Positions 25,290 to 33,828 of a stretch of DNA of 64,000 nt are shown here, piece after piece. The number at the start of each line of letters is the position of its first letter. Within the stretch, counting starts at the first letter, position 1. Below the pieces are notes generated by a model. It was not told the origin of the DNA, made no database searches, and was given only the letters and a program-made list of their open reading frames with translations. The DNA is from Chitinophaga rupis (GTDB lineage: Bacteria; Bacteroidota; Bacteroidia; Chitinophagales; Chitinophagaceae): assembly GCF_900109685.1 (NCBI RefSeq), contig NZ_FOBB01000002.1:1048085-1112084 (forward strand), in the 5' to 3' direction. The translations under genes and the position numbers were made by a program.

Positions 25290-26408
25290 ATGAAATTTAT
25301 TGTAACCCTTACATTATTCTTCACAACGGCCTCGCTCTATGCACAAACTGATGCGCAAAAATATGAGTCATTAACCCCGGAGATCAATAAGATCATCAGG
25401 AAAACAAAAGCAGTAGGTGTAAGCATTGCTATTATTGAGAATTACAAAGTAGTATGGGCAAAAGGCTTTGGGTTAAAAGAAGCCGGTACGCAGGATAGCG
25501 TAACCGCTACCACGCTTTTCCAGGCCGCTTCCATGAGCAAGCCGGTAACGGCAGTAGCGGTAATGAAAAAGGTGCAGGAAGGAAAGATCTCATTAAGTGA
25601 AGATGTCAATAAACAGCTTACTTCCTGGCAGCTGCCGGATAATGCGTACACAAAGCAGTCAAAGGTGAATGTGAAGGAGCTGCTAAGCCATACCGGCGGT
25701 ATTTCCGGCGCTGTATTCCGGCATTATACCAGGAAAGATTCCTTACCCACTATCGTACAGGCATTGAACGGACAGGCGCCAGCTATTAATGAGCCGGTAC
25801 GGGTAACCTGGTATCCGGGGAAGTATGTGTATTCAGCAGGCGGTTACTCCATCCTGGAGCTGCTGCTAATGGATACGGAAAAGAAAACATATCCTGCTAT
25901 CATGGAACAAACGGTGCTGGCGCCGCTTCAAATGGAACACAGCACTTTTGACTATCATTTGCCGGGAAAGGAATTTGCCAGCGGCCATCTTAAAAAGAAT
26001 GCAGTAATTGAAGATAAATACATGGTTATTTATCCCTTCAGCTTCGGCGGGCTTTGGAGTACACCGGCAGACCTGGCGCGGTTCCTGGCTGAAGTGCAGC
26101 TATCCTTAAAAGGAGAGCAGGGTCATATCCTGGACCAGGAGCATACCCGCCTGATGCTAACACCTGTTACCAACACCAGTGGCAGCCAATATGCTTTAGG
26201 GTTCACCATCGCAAAAAGAGGGCCGGTGAATTTCTTTGGGCACGATGGGCATAATTACGGGTATATATCCAGCATGCTGGCCAGTCTGGAAGGAGGGTAC
26301 GGCATAGTTATAATGACCAATTCTGAAAACGGCTGGAAGGCTGTTAACAAGATCAAAAAATTAGTAGGCCGCAAGTACTGGGCACTGGGTCCCTACCATC
26401 CGCATTAA
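25290..26408 (+). CDS. Serine hydrolase, class C beta-lactamase / penicillin-binding-protein-like
   Basis: 372 residues from ATG 25290 (MKFIVTLTLFFTTASLYAQ), which gives a clean signal peptide; the open frame extends to 25227 but through the hairpin. The catalytic SxxK is S81-M-S-K84 (AASMSKPVTAVAV). The YxN-equivalent motif is YSAGGYS, and the KTG-equivalent is HDG in FGHDGHNYGY. An HTGG motif (LLSHTGGIS) is present. Members of this Beta-lactamase (PF00144) family act as esterases, peptidases or beta-lactamases in the periplasm; the actual substrate is unknown. Monocistronic. Confidence 0.9.
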   Translation: MKFIVTLTLFFTTASLYAQTDAQKYESLTPEINKIIRKTKAVGVSIAIIENYKVVWAKGFGLKEAGTQDSVTATTLFQAASMSKPVTAVAVMKKVQEGKISLSEDVNKQLTSWQLPDNAYTKQSKVNVKELLSHTGGISGAVFRHYTRKDSLPTIVQALNGQAPAINEPVRVTWYPGKYVYSAGGYSILELLLMDTEKKTYPAIMEQTVLAPLQMEHSTFDYHLPGKEFASGHLKKNAVIEDKYMVIYPFSFGGLWSTPADLARFLAEVQLSLKGEQGHILDQEHTRLMLTPVTNTSGSQYALGFTIAKRGPVNFFGHDGHNYGYISSMLASLEGGYGIVIMTNSENGWKAVNKIKKLVGRKYWALGPYHPH

Positions 26409-26419
26409 GCAATTAGTAA

Positions 26420-27646
26420 TCACTCATACCGCAGCGCTTCTATAGGATCCAGCCTGCTGGCCTTTACGGCCGGGTAATAACCAAAGAACACGCCTGTTAC
26501 AGTACAAACAATAAACGACAGCACAATAGAGCTTTCCGATACCAGTGTGGGCCAGGAAAGGAATACCGTAATCAGCTTGGAGGCCGTTATCCCCAGCGCA
26601 ATACCGATCAGCCCACCGGTAATGCTGATAAGTATGGCTTCTATCAGGAACTGCAACAGTATGTCGATTCCTCTTGCGCCAATAGACATACGTAACCCTA
26701 TTTCTTTGGTACGCTCCGTTACAGAAACATACATGATGTTCATGATACCAATACCACCTACCACCAGGGAAATGCCGGCTATAGCGGCTAACAGCACCGT
26801 GAGCAGCTGGCTGGTGGAGCTGAAGGTGTTGATCAGCTCTGCCTGCGTACGTACGGTAAAATCATCATCATCGCCGGTTTTGAGCTTATGCGCGGTACGC
26901 AGGATCTGCGATACTTCTTCTGTAGCCAGCGTAGAGCTGCTTTCGTCAATAGCCGATGCAAAGATGTTCTGTATATACGGGATGGCCAGTATACGCTTTT
27001 GCACCGTAGTGTAGGGCGCCAGGATAATATCGTCCTGGTCCTGCCCGAAAGCATTTTCTCCTTTTTCACTCAGCACACCAATGATCTTAAAGGGGATCTT
27101 GTTAAAACGGATGGTTTTACCCACGGGATTTTCTCCGCCGCTGAAAAGGTTCTCCACCACTGTTTGCCCAATGAGGCATACTTTGCTGGCTGCTTTTACA
27201 TCATTATCACCGAAAGCCACGCCGTCTTTCAGCGGCCAGTCGCGTATATCCAGGTAACTGGGGCTCACGCCCTGTATACTGGTAGGCCAGTTCAGCGCCC
27301 CGTTAATAGCCTGCCCTTTGCCGGATACCTGTGGCGATACGGCTGTAATATATTTTGCCTGTTGTTCAATGGCCTTTATATCGTCCAGCTTCAGGGTTTG
27401 CAGGCTGGTAGCATCCAGCCTTGCACCGCCGCCCACACTGGTGTTGCTATTGGGGCGTATGGTGATCATGTTGGAGCCCATGCTGGACAGCTGATCCTGT
27501 ATGCTTTGTTTGGAGCCTTGCCCGATGGCCACCATGGCTATCACTGCCCCCACGCCAATAATAATACCCAGCATGGTGAGGAAGGCCCGCAGTTTGTTAC
27601 GTTGCAGTGCCCGTAAGGCGATCCGTATGAGGTTGAAGAAGTTCAT
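26420..27646 (-). CDS. ABC transporter permease, MacB-type (single FtsX domain)
   Basis: 408 residues from ATG 27646 (MNFFNLIRIALRALQRNKLRAF); the frame remains open upstream to 27784 but crosses a CCATGGACC word array. First membrane helix near residues 21-41 (LTMLGIIIGVGAVIAMVA). A periplasmic MacB_PCD domain follows, then three C-terminal helices with the coupling motif MYVSVTERTKEIGLRMSIGARG. Together with the ATPase, adaptor and TolC genes upstream it forms a MacAB-TolC-like pump for peptides, lipids or toxic compounds, but with MacB split into two genes. Last gene of a minus-strand operon whose order is tolC, adaptor, ATPase, permease. Confidence 0.92.
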   Translation of the reverse strand: MNFFNLIRIALRALQRNKLRAFLTMLGIIIGVGAVIAMVAIGQGSKQSIQDQLSSMGSNMITIRPNSNTSVGGGARLDATSLQTLKLDDIKAIEQQAKYITAVSPQVSGKGQAINGALNWPTSIQGVSPSYLDIRDWPLKDGVAFGDNDVKAASKVCLIGQTVVENLFSGGENPVGKTIRFNKIPFKIIGVLSEKGENAFGQDQDDIILAPYTTVQKRILAIPYIQNIFASAIDESSSTLATEEVSQILRTAHKLKTGDDDDFTVRTQAELINTFSSTSQLLTVLLAAIAGISLVVGGIGIMNIMYVSVTERTKEIGLRMSIGARGIDILLQFLIEAILISITGGLIGIALGITASKLITVFLSWPTLVSESSIVLSFIVCTVTGVFFGYYPAVKASRLDPIEALRYE

Positions 27647-27660
27647 GTTTTGTTGTTTTT

Positions 27661-27816
27661 TTAGTCCATGGTCGATGGTCCATAGTCCATTGCATTTTTC
27701 ACTATTGCCACTACTGCGAAAATGGCAGCAAGTCCTTTCTCGAAATAAATATTCCCACGCAGTAGGCCATGGACCATCGACCATGGACCATTGACAGCGC
27801 GCGCTTTGCGCGCGCT
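27661..27816. repeat. CCATGGTC/GACCATGG inverted word array with GCGC hairpin
   Basis: Arms at 27661-27694 (TTAGTCCATGGTCGATGGTC words) and 27766-27795 (GGCCATGGACCATCGACC words) enclose a 71-base loop. That loop has its own inner stem CTACTGCG (27711-27718) and CGCAGTAG (27758-27765). It is followed by a perfect hairpin AGCGCGCGC-TTT-GCGCGCGCT (27796-27816) that overlaps the ATPase stop codon. It lies between ATPase and permease genes of one operon and may set their ratio. Confidence 0.75.
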
Positions 27817-28558
27817 AATAATCATCCGCTACAGGCAGCTCGCTCAGTGCCTGCCGTGCAGACCGTACGTTCTCATTCTTGCTGTCGCGGATCACTTTAC
27901 CATCACGCAGCATTACGGTGCGGCTGCTAAAGGCGGCAATATCCGGTTCATGTGTTACGAATACAATGGTTTTGCCGGCCTGGTTCAGCTCCTGCAGCAG
28001 CGCCATGATCTCATATGAAGTGCGGGTATCCAGGTTGCCGGTAGCTTCATCTGCAAGTATCATTACCGGCTCGTTCACCAATGCACGGGCAATGGCCACG
28101 CGCTGCTGCTGCCCGCCGGATAGCTGGTTGGGCATATGATCCAGGCGCTCTGCCAGCTTTACGGCTTCCAGCGCTTTCACGGCCCGTTCCCGCCGGTCGT
28201 GGGCAGTAAGCCCGGAGTTGTAGAATAAGGGCAGCTCCACATTTTCCAGCGCGCTGGTACGCGCCAGCAGGTTATAGGCCTGGAACACAAAACCGATCTT
28301 GCGGTTACGCAGCCGCGCCAGCTCATCCCGCGATAGCTTACTGATATCCACGCCATCCAGCTGGTATACCCCGGAGGTAGGTTTATCCAGGCAGCCCAAT
28401 ACATTCAGCAGCGTAGTTTTGCCGCTGCCGCTGCTGCCCATAATCGTTACAAATTCCCCGGCAGTTACCTCAAACGATACGCCTTTCAACGCACGAACAA
28501 TCTCCGTACCCATTCTAAACTCCCGCTTCAGGTCATGTAGCTCTAGTATCTTGCCCAT
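27815..28558 (-). CDS. ABC transporter ATP-binding protein (MacB/LolD type)
   Basis: 247 residues, a single nucleotide-binding domain. Walker [10 protein letters not shown] (41-49), Q-loop FQAYNLL (about 92-98), signature LSGGQ (146-150), Walker B VMILADE (165-171), H-loop H203. The MacB-like signature [18 protein letters not shown] is present. It pairs with the FtsX-type permease at 26420 and energises the periplasmic adaptor and TolC encoded upstream. C-terminal tail about 215-247 is not conserved. Cytoplasmic face of the inner membrane. Confidence 0.94.
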   Translation of the reverse strand: MGKILELHDLKREFRMGTEIVRALKGVSFEVTAGEFVTIMGSSGSGKTTLLNVLGCLDKPTSGVYQLDGVDISKLSRDELARLRNRKIGFVFQAYNLLARTSALENVELPLFYNSGLTAHDRRERAVKALEAVKLAERLDHMPNQLSGGQQQRVAIARALVNEPVMILADEATGNLDTRTSYEIMALLQELNQAGKTIVFVTHEPDIAAFSSRTVMLRDGKVIRDSKNENVRSARQALSELPVADDY

Positions 28559-28812
28559 TTCATTATAGTTTCATTATCATTCACTCAGCATAGCTCAGCT
28601 TCAAAATTTTATTAACTCATTCTATTCTCCTCCATTCATCATCAGCATCCCGCATCCTCTTTTATTTAGTTATTTATCATTTAACCTCAACGCTCATTAT
28701 ATAAATCAGCACATTAACACATCTAATCAACTTTCAATAATCCCAGCCAGCACATTAACACATCATCAAATTCCAGCCATCTGCGGGTTTGCAGATTCAA
28801 ACATCTGCACAT
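28559..28812. other. 254-base gap in the efflux operon with a 17-base direct repeat
   Basis: No gene. A perfect direct repeat, CAGCACATTAACACATC, occurs at 28707-28723 and 28748-28764. A small hairpin, ATCTGC (28779-28784) with GCAGAT (28791-28796), follows, 17 bases from the adaptor stop. The rest is C/T/A-rich and low in G on the plus strand. It separates the adaptor and ATPase genes, so a separate ATPase-permease promoter is possible. Confidence 0.5.
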
Positions 28813-30114
28813 CTACCTCGGTCCTGTTCCTCCACCACTGCGGCTGCTGCCACCTCTGCCCGGCCTTGACGGCATAAACGGACTTTTCGTTGCGGCGCTC
28901 TTTTCCTTTTTAGTAACCCGTCTTGCATCATTCACCACAATATCCGACGTATCCAGCCCGCTCATTACCTGCACATTAGTTTCATCATTCAGGCCCGTCA
29001 TAATACGGCGGCGCATAAGGGTATCACCCCGTTTGATCCACACTGCAGCAGGACGTGCAGCTTCATCCGGAGAGGTTAAGCGTTTAGTGGTATCCGTTTG
29101 TATTTTCAAAGTATCCGGACGTTTGCTGCGGTAAAAGCCGGGTTCCGTTTTGCCATGAGAGGTATCCCTTCGCCCTATGATCACATAATCCTTCAGCAGG
29201 GCGGAATCCGGTTTGAACTTCAGCGCTTTGGCGCTTACCAGCAGAGCATTCTTGGCTTCTTTGGTGTAGATGGTGATATTGGCCGTCATACCAGGTTTCA
29301 GGCGCATGTCATTATTGGGCGCGTCTATAATGGTGGTGTAAGTGACCACGTTAGCAGAGGTGCTGGGCTGCAGGCGCACTTCCTGCACGGTGCCGTTAAA
29401 TACATCGTCCGGGAACGCATCCACGGTAAAGGTTACACACTGTCCTTTTTCCACGTTGCCAATATCCGCTTCATCCACGCTGGCCTGTACCTGCATTTTG
29501 GTAAGGTCTTTCGCTAAAATAAAAAGGGTAGGGGTGTTAAAGCTGGCCGCCACGGTTTGCCCTATGTTCACATTCCGGTTTAATACCACGCCGTCTATCG
29601 GCGAGTAAATGTTGGCGTATGACAGGTTCTGGTTGGCTGATTGCAATTGTGCTTTAATTGCCGCCACATTTGCCTTGGCGCTGTTAAACTGGTACAGGGC
29701 TGTTTCATAATCAGCCTTGCTGATAGCGCCTACATTGTATAGCTGCGATTGACGGTTGTAATTACTTTGCTGGAACACCAGCTGATCCTGTGCCGCAGCC
29801 AGGTTGGCTGCATACTGGTTCACCTGCGCCTGCAGCAATGATTTATCCAGCTCCGCTATCAGCTGGTTCTTTTTCACCTGCGTATTAAAATCCGCATAAA
29901 TAACGCGGATGGTGCCGGATACCTGTGTACCTACAGACACGGTATCCACCGGCTGTATAGTGCCGGTAGCCGTAATGGCATTGGCAATAAAACCATACAC
30001 CGGTTTTTCTGTATCAATCACCACCGGGTCTTCCTTATGCCTGAAGAACAGGAACCAGATGGCTACTGCTATTATAACGATGATGCCTGTTATTAACCAT
30101 TTATATCGTTTCAT
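28813..30114 (-). CDS. Periplasmic adaptor of an efflux pump (HlyD/MacA type, membrane-fusion protein)
   Basis: 433 residues from ATG 30114 (MKRYKWLITGIIVIIAVAIW); an ATG at 30144 lies inside a CAAATGGAATC palindrome and is less likely. One N-terminal membrane anchor at about 5-24, then a lipoyl half-motif, alpha-helical hairpin (VNQYAANLAAAQDQLVFQQSN), second lipoyl half and beta-barrel domain. The tail is Arg/Gly/Ser-rich (PSRPGRGGSSRSGGGT) and probably disordered, an oddity for this family. It links the inner-membrane permease to TolC. It lies between the tolC-like and ATPase genes. Confidence 0.93.
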   Translation of the reverse strand: MKRYKWLITGIIVIIAVAIWFLFFRHKEDPVVIDTEKPVYGFIANAITATGTIQPVDTVSVGTQVSGTIRVIYADFNTQVKKNQLIAELDKSLLQAQVNQYAANLAAAQDQLVFQQSNYNRQSQLYNVGAISKADYETALYQFNSAKANVAAIKAQLQSANQNLSYANIYSPIDGVVLNRNVNIGQTVAASFNTPTLFILAKDLTKMQVQASVDEADIGNVEKGQCVTFTVDAFPDDVFNGTVQEVRLQPSTSANVVTYTTIIDAPNNDMRLKPGMTANITIYTKEAKNALLVSAKALKFKPDSALLKDYVIIGRRDTSHGKTEPGFYRSKRPDTLKIQTDTTKRLTSPDEAARPAAVWIKRGDTLMRRRIMTGLNDETNVQVMSGLDTSDIVVNDARRVTKKEKSAATKSPFMPSRPGRGGSSRSGGGTGPR

Positions 30115-30141
30115 TTGCTGTTGTTTGTCTATTTTATTTGC

Positions 30142-30215
30142 CAAATGGAATCTTCGATTTCATTTGTGCTTATTTGTCGTTTTCAATTGTCAAATGGAAT
30201 CTTTGATTTCATTTG
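30142..30215. repeat. Two copies of a 25-base near-palindrome, CAAATGGAATC-n3-GATTTCATTTG
   Basis: Copies at 30142-30166 and 30191-30215, identical except for one base, 49 bases apart. Each is itself an inverted repeat with one mismatch per arm pair. They fill the gap between the tolC-like and adaptor genes and could act as operators or as stacked hairpins in the transcript. Confidence 0.7.
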
Positions 30216-30237
30216 CTGTTGGTTTGTCGTTTTGTCT

Positions 30238-31578
30238 CTAATCATTAGTAACCGGTTCTCCTATATAAAACTCGTAGATCCTGGTATTCAGGATGGCACC
30301 ATACTTAGCCTGTATAAATGCTTGCAGCGCCTGTATATATAGGTTCTTTTGCACGGCAAGGTCAGTTACATTCACCGCGCCTAATTTCATTTGCTCTACA
30401 CTAATGCGGTAACCCTCTTCACTGGCCACCAGCTGTTTTTCCGCAGCTTTGTATTGCTCCTGCGCATTTTGCAGGTTCAGGTAAGATTGCTCTACCTGCT
30501 GCGTTAACACGGTTTTGGTATCCTGCAACGTTAACTTGGCCTGGTCTATCTGGATCTTTGCACGCGCTTCGTTGGCCTTGTTCACCCGGTTGCTGAAAAT
30601 GGGAATACCTAATGTTAATCCGGCGCGCTGGTAAAAGTTATTATCCAGCTGCTGCCAGTAGCTGTTTGACTGGTTATCGGAAAACCCGCTGGATAAGGTA
30701 CCGCCCAGGCTAAGCGTAGGCTTATAACCTGCTTTGGCTTTTTCCAGTCCTACTTCTGCAATGGTTACGCCCAGCTCTCCGTTCTTTACTTCGGGCCTGG
30801 TTTGCAGGGCAATACGTTGCGCCTCTTCCAGTGATGGTACAGGCTTTTCTGCCCGTAACGTATCCGGCTGTACGATGGAAAAGGTATAGGCTGTAGGCAG
30901 CTGCAATACCTGTTTAAGGGTCAGTAAATTCTGCCGGTAAGTGTTTTGCGCAACAACCAGGGAGTAAGCATCTGTGGCCTGCTGGGCTTCCAGCTGTACC
31001 AGGTCTTTTCGGGCAATGCTGCCGGCGTTAAAGAGCTGCTGTCCCTGTTGCAGCTGTGCCTGCGAGGTTTGTACCAGGTCTTTTACATACACAATGTTCT
31101 CGCCCGCCAGTAAAATGTTCAGGTAGGCCTGTGTGATCTGAAGGGTAATATCGTTCTCCGCCTGCTGCACATTCAAATTGGCCGCCTGCAGCAGTAGATT
31201 CTTTTCACGGATGTCATTACGCAGGTACCCGCCCTGGTATAAGATCCAGGTGGAGCTTAACGCATAGTTGCTGGCAAGACTGGATTGTGTTTGAAAGCCG
31301 CCTACTACCGGGTTTGTATTCTTGGAATTAGTGAAAGATTGGGTAACCGTACCTCCCAGGCTGGGGAGCCGCGCTGCGCGGGATTGCAGCAGGTCCTGCT
31401 CACTGGAGGCCTGGCTCAGGCGAAGGCTGTTTAGCTGAATATTATGTGCACGCGCATAATCCAGGCATTGTTGCAGGCTCCATTTATCCCGCAAACCGGC
31501 TGTGGTGGAATCCTGCGCCAGTAAAGGTCCTGCACCGGCGATCCATAAGACCGCCATGAAAATAATGATCCTGTTCAT
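30238..31578 (-). CDS. TolC-family outer-membrane efflux protein
   Basis: 446 residues from ATG 31578 (MNRIIIFMAVLWIAGAGPLLAQ), which leaves a good signal peptide; upstream in-frame ATG at 31650 is less likely. The mature protein shows two structural repeats with long heptad-like helices rich in Gln/Ala/Leu (for example QASSEQDLLQSRAARLPSL, QAKYGAILNTRI) and intervening strands; this fits the trimeric alpha-barrel/beta-barrel of TolC. First gene of the minus-strand efflux operon. Its promoter must lie in the divergent region 31579-31901. Confidence 0.93.
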   Translation of the reverse strand: MNRIIIFMAVLWIAGAGPLLAQDSTTAGLRDKWSLQQCLDYARAHNIQLNSLRLSQASSEQDLLQSRAARLPSLGGTVTQSFTNSKNTNPVVGGFQTQSSLASNYALSSTWILYQGGYLRNDIREKNLLLQAANLNVQQAENDITLQITQAYLNILLAGENIVYVKDLVQTSQAQLQQGQQLFNAGSIARKDLVQLEAQQATDAYSLVVAQNTYRQNLLTLKQVLQLPTAYTFSIVQPDTLRAEKPVPSLEEAQRIALQTRPEVKNGELGVTIAEVGLEKAKAGYKPTLSLGGTLSSGFSDNQSNSYWQQLDNNFYQRAGLTLGIPIFSNRVNKANEARAKIQIDQAKLTLQDTKTVLTQQVEQSYLNLQNAQEQYKAAEKQLVASEEGYRISVEQMKLGAVNVTDLAVQKNLYIQALQAFIQAKYGAILNTRIYEFYIGEPVTND

Positions 31579-31901
31579 GGTATATCCTGTTCGTAATACA
31601 TTAAGCCTTTTGCAATAGCGGAATGAAAGGGTATAGCCGGATGCCTGCAAATAACCTGCACTTTTTCAATTGGTCTGTGTTTTGTTAGTAGTAATTAACA
31701 GTCGTTAACAGTACTTAACAGGCGGCTCACCGCAGGGGAACCGGTTACGCTATAAAGACGGGTTACCCGCTATATGGTTTAATGTGTTAACACTTAATAA
31801 CAGTGAATGGTTGAGCCGTTGGGGTTCTTTCATTTATTTATGAAATAATTACTTACATTTACGTAAAATTTATAATAACCTTTCCGAACAAAACCACTCA
31901 G
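31579..31901. promoter_or_regulatory. Divergent promoter region with 10-base-spaced TTAACAG repeats
   Basis: The gap between the tolC-like operon (minus) and the barrel protein gene (plus) holds TTAACAG at 31695, 31705 and 31715, exactly 10 bases apart. It also holds a GGTTAC(C)CGCTATA-type pair (31743-31754, 31761-31774) and the perfect palindrome GTGTTAACAC (31784-31793). The 10-base phasing is what a response regulator or dimeric activator would need. TACATTTA at 31854-31861 is near the TAnnTTTG -7 consensus, but no clear -33 element was seen. Confidence 0.5.
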
Positions 31902-32417
31902 ATGAAAAAGATCCTTTCTACGATCACTGGTATGTTGCTGATCCTGTGTGTAACCAGCAGCATTTCTAAAGCGCAATTGAAAAGATTCAGTATTGGTCCT
32001 TTTGTGGAAGCCGGCTTCCCGGTAGGCGACCTGAAAGACACCCACAATACCGGCTATGGTATAGGCCTGGGAGCGGATATTAAACTGATCGGCGGTCTGG
32101 GTGTAACCGGCTCCGTTAGTTATATGCGCTTTGGCGGCAAATCTGTTAGCGATGGTATGGGCAACAACGTAAAGTACGATGCATTATCTGCTGTACCGGT
32201 ACGTGTTGGTCTCAAGTACAAGTTACCTATTCCGCTGCTGTATGTTAAGGTAGAAGGTGGCGCTGCTAACCTCACCGGTGGTGATGGTACTGCTGCTATC
32301 TTTGCACCGGGTATAGGAATACGCGTACTGGGCTTTGACCTGGAAGGCAAATACGAAGCCTGGTTTAAAGACGGCACCATGGGCTTCTTCGGTCTGAAGG
32401 CCGGCTGGAATTTCTAA
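31902..32417 (+). CDS. Small outer-membrane beta-barrel protein (OmpA/porin-like)
   Basis: 171 residues. Signal peptide to about residue 24 (SSISKAQ). The rest alternates polar and hydrophobic residues in short strands typical of an 8-strand barrel (FSIGPFVEAGFPVG, YGIGLGADIKL, VRVGLKYKLP) and ends in an aromatic residue (GLKAGWNF), the outer-membrane assembly signal. No enzyme motif. Monocistronic with a strong terminator. Adjacent divergent efflux operon suggests envelope function; specific role unknown. Confidence 0.87.
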   Translation: MKKILSTITGMLLILCVTSSISKAQLKRFSIGPFVEAGFPVGDLKDTHNTGYGIGLGADIKLIGGLGVTGSVSYMRFGGKSVSDGMGNNVKYDALSAVPVRVGLKYKLPIPLLYVKVEGGAANLTGGDGTAAIFAPGIGIRVLGFDLEGKYEAWFKDGTMGFFGLKAGWNF

Positions 32418-32436
32418 GATAGTTTAATAATTATAG

Positions 32437-32483
32437 TCCATGATCCATTGCTTTCTTCAAGGCAATGGATCATGGATTTTTTT
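32437..32483 (+). terminator. Perfect 15-base terminator stem with T run
   Basis: TCCATGATCCATTGC (32437-32451) pairs perfectly with GCAATGGATCATGGA (32462-32476), 10-base loop, then T7. It uses the same CCATG(G)A words as the array at 27661, a hint that word arrays are elaborated terminators. Confidence 0.88.
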
Positions 32484-32574
32484 ATTTAGTAAATCTGGGA
32501 AGTGTTTAAGATGTTGGAATTAAGTATATTACAACTTGTGTAACCTCTTTATTGAGAACTGTTTGTTATTAACC

Positions 32575-33033
32575 ATGCACCAAACATCTTATGAATTTAA
32601 CCGCAATCAGGCGGCCCGTTATACGTTTAGAAGTGAAGGCCCGCGTAGTATTGAAAAGATTGTCGAGTTTACGCCTACTACTTTTAAGAACATTTTTAAT
32701 TTGGCCTTTGGCGATCTTTTGCCGGATGGTACAATTGATGATATCGCAAAATCAAATAACGGAGATATTGTAAAGGTCCTGTCTACCGTAGTAAAGATCC
32801 TGGATGACTTTACCGCCCGTTATCCCCGCGCGACAGTATATTTTGCAGGCAGCACAGCGCAACGCACAAGGCTCTATGGCCGCATTATAAAAACGTATCA
32901 CTCCTTATTTAAATCTCACTTTGATATTACTGTTATTATTAAAGGAGGAGGGGAGAACGGATACCGGCAGCTGGTGTTTGACCCGCTAAAAAACCTCGAT
33001 TACACCGCATTTTTAATCAAAAGAATTGCTTAA
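32575..33033 (+). CDS. DUF6934-like conserved protein
   Basis: 152 residues from ATG 32575; an upstream non-ATG extension to 32536 is not convincing. No signal peptide, cytoplasmic. Recognisable conserved blocks: FKNIFNLAFGD (37-47), SNNGDIVKVLSTVV (60-73), GSTAQRTRLYGRII (92-105) with a strongly conserved Arg-Thr-Arg-Leu-Tyr core, and a closing YTAFLIKRI. These match my memory of the DUF6934 family found across Bacteroidota, function unknown. A 54-residue gene follows after 9 bases. The small two-gene unit surrounded by unrelated genes resembles a mobile defence or toxin-antitoxin-like module, but that is inference. Confidence 0.75.
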   Translation: MHQTSYEFNRNQAARYTFRSEGPRSIEKIVEFTPTTFKNIFNLAFGDLLPDGTIDDIAKSNNGDIVKVLSTVVKILDDFTARYPRATVYFAGSTAQRTRLYGRIIKTYHSLFKSHFDITVIIKGGGENGYRQLVFDPLKNLDYTAFLIKRIA

Positions 33034-33042
33034 CTTAGCTTT

Positions 33043-33207
33043 ATGTCTTTAACAAAGAAAAATACAGCTAAAAAAGAGGCCACCACGGGTACCATTACCC
33101 GTACTTATGTGCCTGCCCACCAAACTTTATTTCCCGAAAAGTTAAAGCAGGCCAATGATGTATTGAGCAAAACTCAATTTATAACCAAAGGCTCTAAGTC
33201 TGCATAG
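33043..33207 (+). CDS. 54-residue basic partner of the DUF6934-like gene
   Basis: ATG 33043 to TAG 33205-33207, 9 bases after the upstream stop, translationally close. Product begins MSLTKKNTAKKEATTGTITR (Lys/Thr-rich, disordered) and continues with a likely short linear motif VPAHQTLFPEKL and an amphipathic stretch with KQANDVLSKTQF. Too short for standard gene thresholds, but spacing, codon pattern and coupling support it. No family recognised. The basic N-terminus and motif-like core suit a partner-binding peptide. Confidence 0.6.
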   Translation: MSLTKKNTAKKEATTGTITRTYVPAHQTLFPEKLKQANDVLSKTQFITKGSKSA

Positions 33208-33218
33208 TAACTGTTTTC

Positions 33219-33821
33219 TTACCCCTTCGATTTTACCCCGCATCCTACAGCTTTCGTAAATGTTACCTCCGGCTGCTGACCAGCCAGTAAGCTATTCACC
33301 GCATTCTGCACATAATTGATCTTCTGCGCATTCCCATTATCCGGATCATTGTCAATAGCGCCAATATAAGCCACTACAATACCTTTAGGCGTTTTCTGCA
33401 ATACAAACACATGCGGCGTACGCAGCGCGCCAAAGCGGCGGGTCACTACCTGCCCGGGATCTTCCAGGTAGGGAAAATTCAGGCTGCTTTTGCGGGCATG
33501 CTGCTGCATATCGGCAAAGCTCTCACTACTTGCTACTTCCGGGTCATTAGGGTTGATCATGATCACCGGGAACCCTTTACCGGAGAACTTTTCCTGCAAT
33601 GCAACCATACGGTTCTCATAACCGCGGGATACAGGACAGCTGTTACAGCCAAAGATCACAATGTAGCCCCTGGCATTCGGGTAGCTGGCCAGCGATACGG
33701 TGTTGTTATCAACGTTCTTCAGTTTAAAATCGGTTACCACAGCGCCTACAGCGTAACCTTTTTCCTGTGCCCGGGAGCAAAGGCCCGGCAGCAGTAGAAC
33801 CAGTAAGAGTAAGTTGCGCAT
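33219..33821 (-). CDS. Secreted thioredoxin-fold protein (AhpC/TSA-like redoxin)
   Basis: 200 residues. Signal peptide to about residue 18 (GLCSRAQ). Redoxin fold with the active-site CNSC (C59, C62) in FGCNSCPVSRGYENRM, DFKLKNVDNN beginning the domain, and the cis-Pro segment LRTPHVFVL. This is the thioredoxin-family branch that oxidises/reduces in the periplasm, often called 'thioredoxin family protein'. It follows 7 bases after the TlpA-like gene on the same strand, so the two form an operon for periplasmic thiol chemistry. Confidence 0.9.
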   Translation of the reverse strand: MRNLLLLVLLLPGLCSRAQEKGYAVGAVVTDFKLKNVDNNTVSLASYPNARGYIVIFGCNSCPVSRGYENRMVALQEKFSGKGFPVIMINPNDPEVASSESFADMQQHARKSSLNFPYLEDPGQVVTRRFGALRTPHVFVLQKTPKGIVVAYIGAIDNDPDNGNAQKINYVQNAVNSLLAGQQPEVTFTKAVGCGVKSKG

Positions 33822-33828
33822 AACGGTA

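Noticed and set aside
26888..27616. 242-codon plus-strand frame opposite the MacB-type permease
   Set aside because: The minus-strand permease has clear membrane and coupling motifs in the same region; the plus frame is Gly/His-rich low-complexity shadow sequence.
30142..30215. Ends of an insertion sequence
   Set aside because: The two near-palindromes are direct, not inverted to each other, only 49 bases apart, and no transposase or target duplication is seen.
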